From Paenisporosarcina macmurdoensis (lineage in GTDB: Bacteria > Bacillota > Bacilli > Bacillales_A > Planococcaceae), in NCBI RefSeq assembly GCF_042658845.1, contig NZ_JBHSRI010000003.1:62001-126000 (forward strand): a stretch of DNA of 64,000 nt. Direction: 5' to 3'. Position 1 is the first letter of the stretch, and every line of letters starts with the position of its first letter. A model generated the notes under the pieces. It ran no database searches. It was given only the letters and a program-made list of their open reading frames with translations, and was not told the origin of the DNA. The position numbers and the translations under genes were made by a program. Shown here piece after piece: positions 17,236 to 26,592 of this stretch.

Positions 17236-18564
17236 TTAGATAAGATTTTTCCCTTTATTATAAAACCCTTCCATATCGTCTTTTGGTACAAGGGCTCCAC
17301 CTGTCGCCCATACGATATGTGTTGCGTGTGTTGTATCCAAATTATGTTGTTGTGCATAGGTAGACGCTAAAATTCTTGCTGGACCATCTAAACCTGATGT
17401 CGCAGAAGGCTCCAAAAAGATACCTTCATGATCCGCAAGTATGGCTAAATACTTAAATAGCTCATCATCTTCAAGTGTATAAATACCGCTGACTAATTTG
17501 TCACTAATGGACGACGCAAAACTTGAAGGTCTTCCGACTGCCAATCCATCACCTTCAGTTAGATTGTCTATGCCAAAATCTTGCACACATACTTTTTCCT
17601 TTTCACCTGTTAACAACCCAATTAACACTGCTGGTGAATGAGTTGGCTCTACGAAGAAACAATGTACATAGTCGCCGAAAACTTGCTTTAATCCGAATGC
17701 AATCCCACCAGGTGAACCCCCGACGCCACAAGGTAAATAAACAAATAAAGGATGTTCTGCATCAACAAGAACTTTTTCATTTTCTAGCTGTTTTTGCAGT
17801 CGAATAGCTGCCACGCTATATCCTAGAAATAAGTGCTTTGACTTTTCATCATCTACAAAATAGCCATTTGAACTATCAATGGTAAGTTTTCGGCCAGTAT
17901 AAATGGCTTCGCCAAAATCACCTTTAAACTCATGCACTATAGCTCCTTTTGATCTCAATAAGTCTTTCTTCCATTTTTTAGCATCAGCTGACATATAAAC
18001 GGACACTTGGAAACCTAGTTTTGCACCAATTATGCCGATGCTTAATCCTAAATTGCCTGTTGAGCCAACACCAATTGTAAACTGCTTGAAAAACTCTTTA
18101 AATTGATCACTTGAAAATACGATATAGTCATCAGCTTGGCTAACCAATCCTGCTTCAAGAGCCAATTGTTCTGCATAATGAAGGACCTCATACACACCAC
18201 CACGCGCTTTAATTGATCCGGCAATCGGTAGTTCATTGTCGCATTTCAAAAATAGTTCACCTTGTATCTTGGCATCATACTTATCATTAAGTTCATTTTT
18301 TGTATTCGTTATTTTTCTTAAAGGCGATTCAATGATTCCTTTTGTTTTTTTCGTTTCTGGAAATTCATTGGCTAAAAATGGCGCAAACCGTTGCCATAAC
18401 CGAGCTGCATCTTCCATATCTTCTTTATTAACTGCTAATGGCGGTAGTTGATTCATTTTTTTTAGCTGAGGGTTCAACCACACAACTGGTTCCAAATTAA
18501 TAATAGGCTGTAAAAGCGGATATGTTTGTAGCCATTTATCTAATTCCTGTTGTTCAAATACCAT
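17236..18564 (-). CDS. dsdA: D-serine ammonia-lyase (D-serine dehydratase)
   Basis: DsdA is a PLP enzyme that converts D-serine to pyruvate and ammonia. The 442-residue length is normal. The PLP lysine lies in GSIKARGGVYEVL and the phosphate-binding loop is VGSTGNLGLSIGI; YLPCGVGGSPGGIAFG and VWATGGALVP are typical. The ATG at 18564 lies ~9 bases after AGAAGGG; the ATG at 18573 overlaps the ribosome site. No dsdX or dsdC neighbour is seen; the gene stands with its own terminator. It may detoxify D-serine or give a carbon/nitrogen source. Confidence 0.93.
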   Translation of the reverse strand: MVFEQQELDKWLQTYPLLQPIINLEPVVWLNPQLKKMNQLPPLAVNKEDMEDAARLWQRFAPFLANEFPETKKTKGIIESPLRKITNTKNELNDKYDAKIQGELFLKCDNELPIAGSIKARGGVYEVLHYAEQLALEAGLVSQADDYIVFSSDQFKEFFKQFTIGVGSTGNLGLSIGIIGAKLGFQVSVYMSADAKKWKKDLLRSKGAIVHEFKGDFGEAIYTGRKLTIDSSNGYFVDDEKSKHLFLGYSVAAIRLQKQLENEKVLVDAEHPLFVYLPCGVGGSPGGIAFGLKQVFGDYVHCFFVEPTHSPAVLIGLLTGEKEKVCVQDFGIDNLTEGDGLAVGRPSSFASSISDKLVSGIYTLEDDELFKYLAILADHEGIFLEPSATSGLDGPARILASTYAQQHNLDTTHATHIVWATGGALVPKDDMEGFYNKGKNLI

Positions 18565-18604
18565 GTTTTTCATCCCTTCTCTCTGTCAAAGGCTTATTGA
18601 ATAC

Positions 18605-19141
18605 TTATAGAAATTTTAACAAATGATCTTTATGACTATTCGCTAATTCAAGTAAATTAAAATTCCCATGCTTAATTAACTCCATTACTTCATTTGTTTC
18701 ATCCCAAGCCATGTTATATAAACTCTCGTCAATAATTCCTTTTGATAGGGCTTCTTCTAGTTCATCAATATCCTTTTGAATGATTTTACCCGATGGTAAA
18801 ACAATAATATCCAAATATAAATCGTCCAGCCAAGGCACATTATTTTTGATGCCATTCTTATAACAAATATCAATGTACCACTGAACAATTTCACCTCGAT
18901 TATTGAACATGGTGGTTAGCGAATGATGTTTATTTGTAGGAAAATGTTGAAGCCAAATATATCCGTCATCCACAATACAAATTTTTTCTTCACCATATTT
19001 AGCAGATAATGGAGCAGCCACTTTATTCACTTTTATTAAGGTTACGTAGCCTTTAAATTCTTCTGTATCAAAAAATGACTGCGTATAATCTCTATCAATA
19101 ATACGTTTCCATTGTGAGCGATCACCGTATTTCCTTTTCAA
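18605..19141 (-). CDS. DUF402 domain protein
   Basis: This 178-residue soluble protein carries the DUF402 fold: a beta-barrel with ICIVDDGYIWLQHFP, then a NRGEIVQWYIDICYKNG strand pair and the PWLDDLYLDIIVLPSGK stretch rich in Asp. In related proteins (Ntdp/YgaC) these acidic residues bind metal for nucleoside di/triphosphate hydrolysis. This member differs from the YgaC type at the N-terminus, so that activity is only a possibility. Start is TTG behind GGAGGG at 7 bases. It lies 40 bases upstream of dsdA on the same strand and may be co-transcribed with it. Confidence 0.75.
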   Translation of the reverse strand: MKRKYGDRSQWKRIIDRDYTQSFFDTEEFKGYVTLIKVNKVAAPLSAKYGEEKICIVDDGYIWLQHFPTNKHHSLTTMFNNRGEIVQWYIDICYKNGIKNNVPWLDDLYLDIIVLPSGKIIQKDIDELEEALSKGIIDESLYNMAWDETNEVMELIKHGNFNLLELANSHKDHLLKFL

Positions 19142-19292
19142 TTACATACCCTCCAACTAAAACTACTTATCCTAATTATACCAATTATCATCTCGACTTA
19201 TAACAGCGTTTAAAGCACGCATCAAATAAAGGAAGAACATCAGTTAATGAATAGATATTCCTTCATTTGAATCAAGGTTATTTCTGCCATTA

Positions 19293-19353
19293 TTGACCAA
19301 GATGTGTTACGTTAACCATAAACATTATGATAGATGTACGAGTATATACATCT
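19293..19353 (+). promoter_or_regulatory. promoter and possible operator of the aldo/keto reductase gene
   Basis: TTGACC (19293-19298) lies 18 bases before CATAAA (19317-19322), a sigma-A-like pair. Just downstream an inverted repeat AGATGTA / TACATCT (19332-19338 and 19347-19353) spaced by 8 bases could be a repressor site. Both are sequence-based guesses. Confidence 0.4.
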
Positions 19354-19386
19354 CATCAATTCTAATTACTATTGGAGGCAAAAATT

Positions 19387-20289
19387 ATGCAACGTGTTGA
19401 ACTTACAGAAGATCTATCCTTTTCAAGAATCATTCACGGATTATGGCGTTTAACTGAATGGAATATGTCCAATGAAGAAGTGCTTACGCTCATTGAAGAT
19501 TGTTTAAAAGCTGGCATTACCACATTTGATCATGCAGACATTTATGGAAACTATACATGTGAGAAAAAATTTGGAGATGCCCTTGCATTAAAACCTGAGC
19601 TTCGAAAAGAAATGGAAATTGTCACGAAATGTGGAATTAAGCTTGTATCGAGCAATCGTCCCCAACACAGTATTAAATCATATGATACGAGTAAAGAGCA
19701 TATTATCGCATCAGTCAATCAGTCACTTCAAAACCTTCAAACGGACTACATAGATGTTCTACTTATCCATCGACCAGATCCTTTTATGGATCCGGCAAAA
19801 GTAGCAGAAGCATTCACTCAGCTGAAAATTGAAGGGAAAGTTCGTCATTTTGGCGTCTCTAATTTTAAACGTTCACAGTTTAAAATGCTTCAATCTTACT
19901 TAGATTTCCCACTCATTACAAATCAAATCGAGCTATCTGCTTATCAACTTGAGAACTTTGAAGATGGCACTGTTGATCTTTGCCAAGAAGAAAGAATTGC
20001 TCCAATGGCTTGGTCGCCTCTTGCAGGTGGAAGTATCTTCTCTTCTAATGAAGAAAGAGCAAAGAATTTGCGGATTACACTAGAGAAAATTGCCGGTGAA
20101 ATCGGTGCCACGGCGATAGATGAAGTTCTTTATGCATGGTTACTTAGCCATCCTGCAAATATCATGCCAATTGTTGGTTCGGGTAAAATGAATCGTATTG
20201 AGTCCGCAATCAGAGCACTAGATTTATCTTTATCGAGAGATCAGTGGTTTGAAATATTGCAAGTTGCGATGGAACGCGAAATAGCGTAA
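19387..20289 (+). CDS. aldo/keto reductase (YcsN-like)
   Basis: The 300-residue protein is an NADPH-dependent aldo/keto reductase. The catalytic Tyr and Asp sit in FDHADIYGNY, the lysine in IVTKCGIK, and the His in DVLLIHRPDPF. KVRHFGVSNFK and NQIELSAY mark the barrel, and PIVGSGKMNRIE the cofactor phosphate site. It resembles B. subtilis YcsN. The ATG at 19387 follows TTGGAGG; the TTG at 19372 belongs to that ribosome site. Its physiological aldehyde or ketone is unknown. It is followed at 44 bases by an amidotransferase-like gene, so the two probably form an operon. Confidence 0.9.
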   Translation: MQRVELTEDLSFSRIIHGLWRLTEWNMSNEEVLTLIEDCLKAGITTFDHADIYGNYTCEKKFGDALALKPELRKEMEIVTKCGIKLVSSNRPQHSIKSYDTSKEHIIASVNQSLQNLQTDYIDVLLIHRPDPFMDPAKVAEAFTQLKIEGKVRHFGVSNFKRSQFKMLQSYLDFPLITNQIELSAYQLENFEDGTVDLCQEERIAPMAWSPLAGGSIFSSNEERAKNLRITLEKIAGEIGATAIDEVLYAWLLSHPANIMPIVGSGKMNRIESAIRALDLSLSRDQWFEILQVAMEREIA

Positions 20290-20333
20290 TTCCATCCTTT
20301 ATATCAAAAGCTAAAGCGAAAGGAATTAGCCAT

Positions 20334-21035
20334 TTGAAACCTATTATCGGTATTTCTTCAAGTTTAAATGAACATATTCTTTCAGTCCCTATAGACTATA
20401 TTCAAGCCATTACCCAATTTGGTGGTGTCCCTATTGTCATACCAAATATACAAGGGGATGCGATTGACTCCATTGTCCATTTACTTGATGGCTTGCTTTT
20501 AACTGGAGGTGGAGACATTGACCCCACCTTATTTAATGAAGAACCTCTTCAAAACCTTGGAACTATTACGCCTGAAAGAGATGATTTTGAAATAGCCATC
20601 ATCCAAAAAATGATGAAGCTGAATAAACCGATTTTAGGTATATGCAGAGGTTTGCAAATTTTAAATATTGCTATTGGTGGCGATATGTACCAAGATATTT
20701 ACTCCCAATCGCAAAATAAACTGTTACAACATACTCAACTTGCCCCACGGAACCATGCATCTCATTTTGTGCAGGTTTTAAAAGGTTCCATGCTAAGTGA
20801 TATTGTCCAAGTAGAAAAATTTAAGGTGAATAGTTTTCATCATCAAGCAATTCGAAAAATCCCAAATGACTTTAAAGCATCTGCAATTGCCAGTGATGGT
20901 ATCATAGAAGCTTTTGAAAGTAATATCCACACATTTGTAATCGGCTTGCAGTGGCATCCAGAAAATTTGTTATCCAAAAACGACGAAGCTTCAATAGCCA
21001 TTTTCAAAGCATTTATTTTATCTTGTGAGAAGTGA
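20334..21035 (+). CDS. class I glutamine amidotransferase-like hydrolase, peptidase C26 (PuuD-like)
   Basis: This 233-residue enzyme matches the gamma-glutamyl-gamma-aminobutyrate hydrolase (PuuD) branch. The cysteine nucleophile is in KPILGICRGLQILN and the His-Glu pair in GLQWHPENL. LLLTGGGDIDP is the family loop that replaces the oxyanion strand of biosynthetic amidotransferases. Such enzymes release glutamate from gamma-glutamyl amides in polyamine breakdown, but no other put gene lies nearby. Start is TTG after AAAGGAA at ~8 bases. A hairpin terminator follows. Confidence 0.85.
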   Translation: MKPIIGISSSLNEHILSVPIDYIQAITQFGGVPIVIPNIQGDAIDSIVHLLDGLLLTGGGDIDPTLFNEEPLQNLGTITPERDDFEIAIIQKMMKLNKPILGICRGLQILNIAIGGDMYQDIYSQSQNKLLQHTQLAPRNHASHFVQVLKGSMLSDIVQVEKFKVNSFHHQAIRKIPNDFKASAIASDGIIEAFESNIHTFVIGLQWHPENLLSKNDEASIAIFKAFILSCEK

Positions 21036-21061
21036 CGATAAATAACCTATAGAATCATTCT

Positions 21062-21095
21062 AAAAAGCGGTCATTTTTAAATGTCCGCTTTTTTG
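21062..21095 (+). terminator. terminator of the C26 hydrolase gene
   Basis: AAAAAGCGGTCATTT and AAATGTCCGCTTTTTT pair with one T-T mismatch, and the right arm ends in T6. Confidence 0.8.
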
Positions 21096-21197
21096 TTACT
21101 TATTTTTCTGGTGAATATGTTTACATCATTTTCTACTCATGAATACATGATGATTGGGAAAACTATAAAACGTATTGAAAAAAAGGAGGTATTTGGT

Positions 21198-22190
21198 TTG
21201 AGTCGATGTTTTCAATTAACTTTTATGATGAGCTCATTTTTCTTTCTTAGTTCCTCCCTTGTTTCAGCTGCCGACCTACAAACAAGAGAACAAATCTTGG
21301 AAGAACGGATGGAAACCTATACAAAGTATTCCAGCTTAACATTACCTTGGTATTACTTAGCAGCAGTAGACCAATTTGAAAGGAACATCCAACAAGTCCG
21401 CAATGATATTCCTAAAAGAGAAGGAACTGTCGCAATTCAGTTCACAGATGATTATTGGGTTGGTGTTCATAATCCGATAAAAAATGATACTCTCTCTGCA
21501 TCCATCGCCTTTTTTGATGGAAACGGTATGGATGGAAATAATGACGGATTCGCTGATCAAAAAAACGATGATGATGTGATGCTTACAATGGCCCACTTCT
21601 TAAGTAAATACTCACATAGTGAAAAAGAGCTCAAACTTGCTTTAAAAACATATTATAAGCACGAACAATCTGTAAACCAAATCATGACCATTGCAAAAAT
21701 TTACGAACATTTTGAGACATTAAAACTAGATCAAAACGCCTTTCCACTTCCAGTTACTCAAGATTATAGCTACCGAAGTACTTGGGGCGACAGAAGAGGA
21801 TGGGGTGGTCGCAGAATACATGAAGGTACTGATTTATTTGCCTCTTATGGTGTCCCTGTAAGAGCAACCACATACGGATTAATCGAAACTAAGGGTTGGA
21901 ATGAATATGGAGGGTGGCGAGTAGGGATTCGTGATGTTCTAAATACGTATCATTACTTTGCTCACTTATCTAGTTTTAGTAAAGAAATTAAAGAAGGCGA
22001 TATTATTAAGCCAGGAACCATTATTGGATATGTGGGTAGTACCGGATACGGTAAGAAATGGACAAGTGGCCGTTTTCCTCCCCATCTTCACTATGGCATG
22101 TATAAGTATAACGGACGGACTGAATGGGCTTATGATCCTTATCCTTCACTCAAACGATGGGAACAACAAGAACGTAAGGGTCCCAATTAA
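21198..22190 (+). CDS. M23 family metallopeptidase, LytH-like cortex endopeptidase
   Basis: The 330-residue secreted peptidase has a signal peptide (QLTFMMSSFFFLSSSLVSA), a helical middle part and a C-terminal M23 (LytM) domain. Zinc ligands are in HEGTD and in HLHYG. The surrounding YHYFAHLSSF and FPPHLHYGMYKYNGRTEW stretches resemble B. subtilis LytH, a sporulation enzyme that trims cortex peptides to single L-Ala side chains. Start is TTG at 21198, seven bases after AAAAAGGAGG; the longer open frame from 21081 crosses the preceding terminator. It is monocistronic. LytH assignment is probable rather than certain. Confidence 0.8.
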   Translation: MSRCFQLTFMMSSFFFLSSSLVSAADLQTREQILEERMETYTKYSSLTLPWYYLAAVDQFERNIQQVRNDIPKREGTVAIQFTDDYWVGVHNPIKNDTLSASIAFFDGNGMDGNNDGFADQKNDDDVMLTMAHFLSKYSHSEKELKLALKTYYKHEQSVNQIMTIAKIYEHFETLKLDQNAFPLPVTQDYSYRSTWGDRRGWGGRRIHEGTDLFASYGVPVRATTYGLIETKGWNEYGGWRVGIRDVLNTYHYFAHLSSFSKEIKEGDIIKPGTIIGYVGSTGYGKKWTSGRFPPHLHYGMYKYNGRTEWAYDPYPSLKRWEQQERKGPN

Positions 22191-22209
22191 ATACCTAAAG
22201 AAATTGACT

Positions 22210-22245
22210 AAGGTCCAGATGCGATAATAGCTGCTGGACCTTTTT
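22210..22245 (+). terminator. terminator of the LytH-like gene
   Basis: AAGGTCCAG pairs with CTGGACCTT and TTTTT follows, 20 bases past the stop codon. Confidence 0.85.
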
Positions 22246-22571
22246 ACTTTCACAATTCTTTCTCCAAGTTTAGAATTCTTTGTATAATTACCCATAATTG
22301 AGGCATAAAACATGCATCTTTACTTGATAAAGTGAAAAGTATAGCTATATAGATATATCCTAGATATCTATTTGCAGTATATAATATAGCTAACATACAT
22401 AATCAATTTGCATTCGACTAATCATGTTTGAACATATATCTAGCTCTATGTTTATCGACAAATGACTTATGATGTAAGATTCCCCAATAACTAAATGAAT
22501 TAGAAATACTGAAGTAAAACTACCTGAGTTACCCATAATTCAGAATGTAGTGCGGTAGAGGAGGAGAATAT
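22246..22571. other. AT-rich intergenic region upstream of the acetyltransferase
   Basis: About 325 bases without a gene. The 12-mer TTACCCATAATT occurs twice, near 22288 and 22530, and short palindromic TATATAGATATATCC/GGATATC-like runs lie between. No recognised riboswitch or T-box core is visible. Confidence 0.5.
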
Positions 22572-23282
22572 GTGAAACACATATTTGAAGGAACCATTAA
22601 GAAAAACAATAAAGTTGAACATTCATATAATGTCCAGACATTAACGCTAGATCATTTGTCAGATATTTTATTCGTACAAGAACAAATTATTCTTTCATTA
22701 AAAAATAAAGAGATATTACAGCCTCTCTCAAAACAAGAATTCCAATTTATTTTAAATGGCAACGGTTTAATGATCGGTGCATTCGTCGATGAAACACTAA
22801 TTGGATTTCGAGCTTTGCTCATTCCCCAGATTGATGAGGAACATTTAGGACTAGATATTGGTTTGAAAGAAGAAGAATTACAACAGGTGATTTATCAAGA
22901 AATATCCAATGTGTTACCTGATTACCGTGGGAATCAATTGCAAAAAACGCTAGCGATTCTTATTATGCAAGAGTTATCGCAGCAACATCATGACTATCGT
23001 TACGTGTGTTGTACTGTTGCAACCTTTAATATTCCAAGTTTAAAGGATAAGTTTTCACAAGGGATGGAAATTTTAGCTCTGAAAGAAAAGTATGGTGGCC
23101 TTTTACGTTATATTTTTGTGAAAGATTTGCAAGAAGTCAATTCTCCAATTTGGAACCAAGTTACGTTCATTCAAATGGATGATATCGAAGCTCAACAAGA
23201 AAAACTTGCTGAAGGCTGGCGTGGATTTCAAATAGAAGACCGTGATGGAGTTCAGTGGATAAATTTTGGACATAGAAAATGA
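22572..23282 (+). CDS. GNAT family N-acetyltransferase
   Basis: The 236-residue protein has a GNAT fold. The acetyl-CoA loop is VLPDYRGNQLQKTLAILI at about residues 117-134, preceded by a strand GLMIGAFVDETLIGFRALL. The N-terminal 25 residues and the C-terminal 50 are extensions beyond the core. The acceptor is unknown. Start is GTG behind AGAGGAGGAG. It is flanked by terminators and stands alone. Confidence 0.82.
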   Translation: MKHIFEGTIKKNNKVEHSYNVQTLTLDHLSDILFVQEQIILSLKNKEILQPLSKQEFQFILNGNGLMIGAFVDETLIGFRALLIPQIDEEHLGLDIGLKEEELQQVIYQEISNVLPDYRGNQLQKTLAILIMQELSQQHHDYRYVCCTVATFNIPSLKDKFSQGMEILALKEKYGGLLRYIFVKDLQEVNSPIWNQVTFIQMDDIEAQQEKLAEGWRGFQIEDRDGVQWINFGHRK

Positions 23283-23292
23283 ATATGAAAAC

Positions 23293-23350
23293 AAAAACAC
23301 CTTCAACATCAACACATTGTTTCACGTGTTGAATACCTGAAGGTGTTTTT
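23293..23350 (+). terminator. terminator of the GNAT gene
   Basis: A 13-bp outer stem (23293-23305 with 23338-23350) and an inner CAACAC/GTGTTG pairing end in T5. It can also act on the minus strand after oppD. Confidence 0.85.
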
Positions 23351-23475
23351 CTGTCTTAAGTTATATTACCTTGTTAGCTCATGCACAACGTGCGGTTAGC
23401 CAAATGTATTATAAACAACAATAGTTTAACAAAGCCTTTTTTTAATGATCAAGTTTGGCTTACTAAAACTCACAC

Positions 23476-24495
23476 TCACCTTGCCGCTTCTACGGTTTCC
23501 GGTAGATATTGCTTTGGCGTTCTAGTATCTTGTAACCAACATGCCACAGTATGCTGCGTCTCGATCACCGTATCTTGAGGTGTGAAGTGATGGCATACTT
23601 TCATCGTGTGTGGGCATCTTGCAGCAAATGCACACCCTTCACCAAGTGTTGATAACTCAGGAGGCGAACCTGGTATAGGTAGTAAAGGAATGGAACGATC
23701 TTCATTTAACTTAGGCATCGACTGTAATAGCCCTAGCGTATATGGATGTTGTGGATTATAGAAAATTTCATCAAGCGTTCCTTGTTCCACAATCTTTCCT
23801 GCATACATAACCGCTACACGATCTGCCATATTTGCAACTACCCCTAAATCGTGGGTGATTAATATAATGGCCGTATCCATTTTCTTTTGCAAGTTTTTCA
23901 TTAAATCTAAAATTTGGGCTTGAATGGTTACATCAAGTGCTGTTGTTGGTTCATCTGCGATTAAAACCTTTGGATTACACGCAAGTGCCATGGCAATGAC
24001 CACACGTTGTCGCATGCCTCCTGAAAAATGGTGTGGGTAATCTTCTAATCTAGCTTCAGCACTTGGGATTCCAACAAGTTTCAACATTTCCAGAGCCCGT
24101 GCACGTGCTTGCGCTTTGGATAAGTTTTGATGCTTTTGCAACCCTTCCATGATTTGCTTACCGACTTTCATCGTTGGGTTCAACGAAGTCATCGGATCTT
24201 GGAAGACCATCGAAATCTCAGATCCGCGTATTTCCGTCATGTCTTTAAGTGAAATGTTTAATAAACTTCTATCTTCATACAGAATATCGCCTTTTGTAAT
24301 TTCGGTATTATTTTTTGGCAATAACCGCATAATCGATTTTGCAGTAACGGATTTCCCCGATCCTGATTCACCTACAATTGCCAATGTTTCACCTTTACTC
24401 AACTCAAAATTAACGCCTCGTACAGCAGTAATTTTTCCGGTTTGGGTCTTGAATGACACATATAAGTTATCAACCTTCAGTATATTTCTCTTCAT
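23476..24495 (-). CDS. oppD: oligopeptide ABC transporter ATP-binding protein OppD
   Basis: This 339-residue ATPase powers peptide import with OppB/OppC. Walker A is GESGSGKS, the signature is FSGGMRQRVVIAMAL, Walker B LIADEPTTALD and the switch His lies in LITHD. The C-terminal oligopeptide/dipeptide domain has the four-cysteine iron-sulphur-like cluster CAFAARCPHTMKVC and a later C in HTVACW. It is the last gene of the operon, 13 bases after oppC. The usual partner oppF is absent: the next 120 bases contain no gene. It may pair with an OppF encoded elsewhere or act as a homodimer. Confidence 0.93.
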   Translation of the reverse strand: MKRNILKVDNLYVSFKTQTGKITAVRGVNFELSKGETLAIVGESGSGKSVTAKSIMRLLPKNNTEITKGDILYEDRSLLNISLKDMTEIRGSEISMVFQDPMTSLNPTMKVGKQIMEGLQKHQNLSKAQARARALEMLKLVGIPSAEARLEDYPHHFSGGMRQRVVIAMALACNPKVLIADEPTTALDVTIQAQILDLMKNLQKKMDTAIILITHDLGVVANMADRVAVMYAGKIVEQGTLDEIFYNPQHPYTLGLLQSMPKLNEDRSIPLLPIPGSPPELSTLGEGCAFAARCPHTMKVCHHFTPQDTVIETQHTVACWLQDTRTPKQYLPETVEAAR

Positions 24496-24508
24496 CTTGG
24501 ACCCTCCC

Positions 24509-25567
24509 CTATTTTCTCATTTTTGGATCAAGTGCATCTCGTAAACCGTCTCCCAGTAAATTAAAGCAAATCATAATTGTACTAATAATGATTGCTGGGT
24601 AAATCAACTTGTATGAAAAATAACGCATCGACTTATAGCCATCTTCGATTAACACCCCAAGTGAAGCAAGAGGTGCTTGTAAACCTAGTCCTATAAAGCT
24701 TAAAAAGGCTTCAAAGAAGATTGCTGTCGGAATTGTAAACATAACGGTAACGATGATTGGACCCATTACATTTGGCAATATATGCTTCCAAATTAGTCGT
24801 GGATTTGATGCTCCAAGCGTCCTTGAAGCCAACACAAACTCTAGACCTTTCAATTGTAGAACTTGTCCTCGAACAACCCGGGCCATCCCAACCCATCCCG
24901 TAATAATCATCGCTAAAATAATTGACTTAACGCCGGGTTCTAATATTAGGATAAAGAGGATAATGACAATTAAATTCGGGATCCCCACAAGTATTTCAAT
25001 AATTCGTTGCATAATATTATCGACTCGTCCACCATAAAACGAGGAAATCCCGCCGTAAATGACCCCAATAATTAAATCGAGCACTGCAGCTACTAATGCG
25101 ATGAAAAGAGAAATTTGTGTACCTTTCCAAACTCGCGTCCATAAATCTCGACCAAACTCATCTGTTCCAAACCAATAGTTTGTTTTAACTGCCTTCTCTG
25201 CATACTGATCAATTCCTCTAGCGTCTTTGCCGTCAAAACCTAACCATTCTAACCCTTGCATTTTAGGGGGCATATTGGAGTGTTCAATATTTTGACCTCG
25301 ATATGTAAACTCGTTCAAACTCGGACCTACAATGGCCAAAATGATTAATAATACTAGCAACACTAATGAAATCATCGACCCTTTATTTTTGGCAAGCCGT
25401 TGAAATGCTTCTTTCCAGAAAGATACGGATGGAGTTCCAATTTCCTCACTCTTTTTTGGATCAAGTGGCGCCTTTACAAACATATCTGCTGTAATTTCTT
25501 CGGGGATATAGGCATTCTGTGTTTGAATATCTTTTGATACTATATCTTTATTGTTTAAGTTTTTCAT
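24509..25567 (-). CDS. oppC: oligopeptide ABC transporter permease OppC
   Basis: The 352-residue inner-membrane permease has a long cytoplasmic N-terminus (~65 residues), one early helix and the BPD transport domain with the EAA loop RTLGASNPRLIWKHILPN. A periplasmic-side insertion after TM1 (residues ~90-130, WFGTDEFGRDLWTRVWKG) is typical of OppC. Its ATG overlaps the oppB stop codon in ATGA, so translation is coupled. It pairs with OppB as the translocation channel. Confidence 0.93.
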   Translation of the reverse strand: MKNLNNKDIVSKDIQTQNAYIPEEITADMFVKAPLDPKKSEEIGTPSVSFWKEAFQRLAKNKGSMISLVLLVLLIILAIVGPSLNEFTYRGQNIEHSNMPPKMQGLEWLGFDGKDARGIDQYAEKAVKTNYWFGTDEFGRDLWTRVWKGTQISLFIALVAAVLDLIIGVIYGGISSFYGGRVDNIMQRIIEILVGIPNLIVIILFILILEPGVKSIILAMIITGWVGMARVVRGQVLQLKGLEFVLASRTLGASNPRLIWKHILPNVMGPIIVTVMFTIPTAIFFEAFLSFIGLGLQAPLASLGVLIEDGYKSMRYFSYKLIYPAIIISTIMICFNLLGDGLRDALDPKMRK

Positions 25568-26496
25568 GCTGATTCCCCCTCGTTATAGGTAATACGGGGA
25601 TCTAAGAATCCGTAAATAATATCGACTAAGAAGACCACAAATATAAATAATGCACTGTAGAAAATCGTAATACCCATAATGACGCTATAGTCGAGAACTA
25701 GTATGGAAAGCGTAAACTGTTCTCCAAGACCTGGAACAGAAAAGATTTTTTCAATAACTAACGTCCCTGTCATAATCGATACTGCCAGAGGTCCTAACAT
25801 AGTTACTACTGGAATAAGCGCATTTCGAATGACGTGTTTTACAATGACTTGGTTTTCAGTCATTCCTTTTGCTCTCGCCGTTATGACATAATCTTGCCCG
25901 AGTACTTCAAGCATCTCACTGCGAATAAATCTAGCAACAGTGGCTGTCACAGTTACGGATAAGGCAAAAGAAGGTAAAATCGTGCTAGAATACCCTTCCC
26001 ACAGAGCTACGGGCAACCACTCTAGTTTCACCCCAACATAATATTGAAGCAATGCCGCAAATACGAAAGAAGGAATTGACATACCGATAACGGCTATCGC
26101 AACAGAACCATAGTCAAAAATCGAATTGTGTCGTAGGGCTGATATAATTCCAAGAATTAATCCAATGATTGCACCAAATACTAATGCCTGGAGTCCAATA
26201 AACGCAGACGGGCCAATGCGATCGCTTATCATACTTGAAACAGTTCTGCCTTCATGTTGGAAGGAGTACCCCAAGTCCCCTTGTACTAAATTCCCAAGGT
26301 AACGTATGTATTGAATTCCAACAGGTTGATCGAGTCCGTATTTTGCATTGAGAACCGTCATTTGTTGTTCTGTTAATTTTTCTGGATTTGTAAAGGGGGT
26401 ACCTGGTAGAAATTGCATAAGGAAAAAAGTGATGGAGACGATGACAAAAAGAGTAACTAACATATATCCGATTCGCTTTATTAGGTATCGCTTCAT
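25564..26496 (-). CDS. oppB: oligopeptide ABC transporter permease OppB
   Basis: This 310-residue permease has six membrane helices, the N-terminal RYLIKRIGYMLVTLFVI helix and the EAA loop TARAKGMTENQVIVKHVIRN. The short periplasmic LPGTPFTNPEKLT after TM1 marks the OppB/DppB family. The ATG follows AGGGGTG. It lies 97 bases after oppA, separated from it by a strong hairpin, and overlaps oppC by four bases. Confidence 0.93.
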   Translation of the reverse strand: MKRYLIKRIGYMLVTLFVIVSITFFLMQFLPGTPFTNPEKLTEQQMTVLNAKYGLDQPVGIQYIRYLGNLVQGDLGYSFQHEGRTVSSMISDRIGPSAFIGLQALVFGAIIGLILGIISALRHNSIFDYGSVAIAVIGMSIPSFVFAALLQYYVGVKLEWLPVALWEGYSSTILPSFALSVTVTATVARFIRSEMLEVLGQDYVITARAKGMTENQVIVKHVIRNALIPVVTMLGPLAVSIMTGTLVIEKIFSVPGLGEQFTLSILVLDYSVIMGITIFYSALFIFVVFLVDIIYGFLDPRITYNEGESA

Positions 26497-26535
26497 ACGA
26501 ACACCCCTATTCTTTAAGATACGTAAAATTCAAAA

Positions 26536-26567
26536 CGAGGGTGTGCCGAAACTCGGCTACACCCTCG
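26536..26567 (-). terminator. hairpin between oppA and oppB (attenuator or mRNA stabiliser)
   Basis: CGAGGGTGTGCCGA (26536-26549) pairs with 26553-26567 with a single bulged base and a 3-base loop. On the minus strand it is followed only by CGTTTTG, so termination would be partial. That fits higher oppA than oppBCD expression. Confidence 0.75.
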
Positions 26568-26592
26568 TACTTTTAGCTGTATAACCACTACT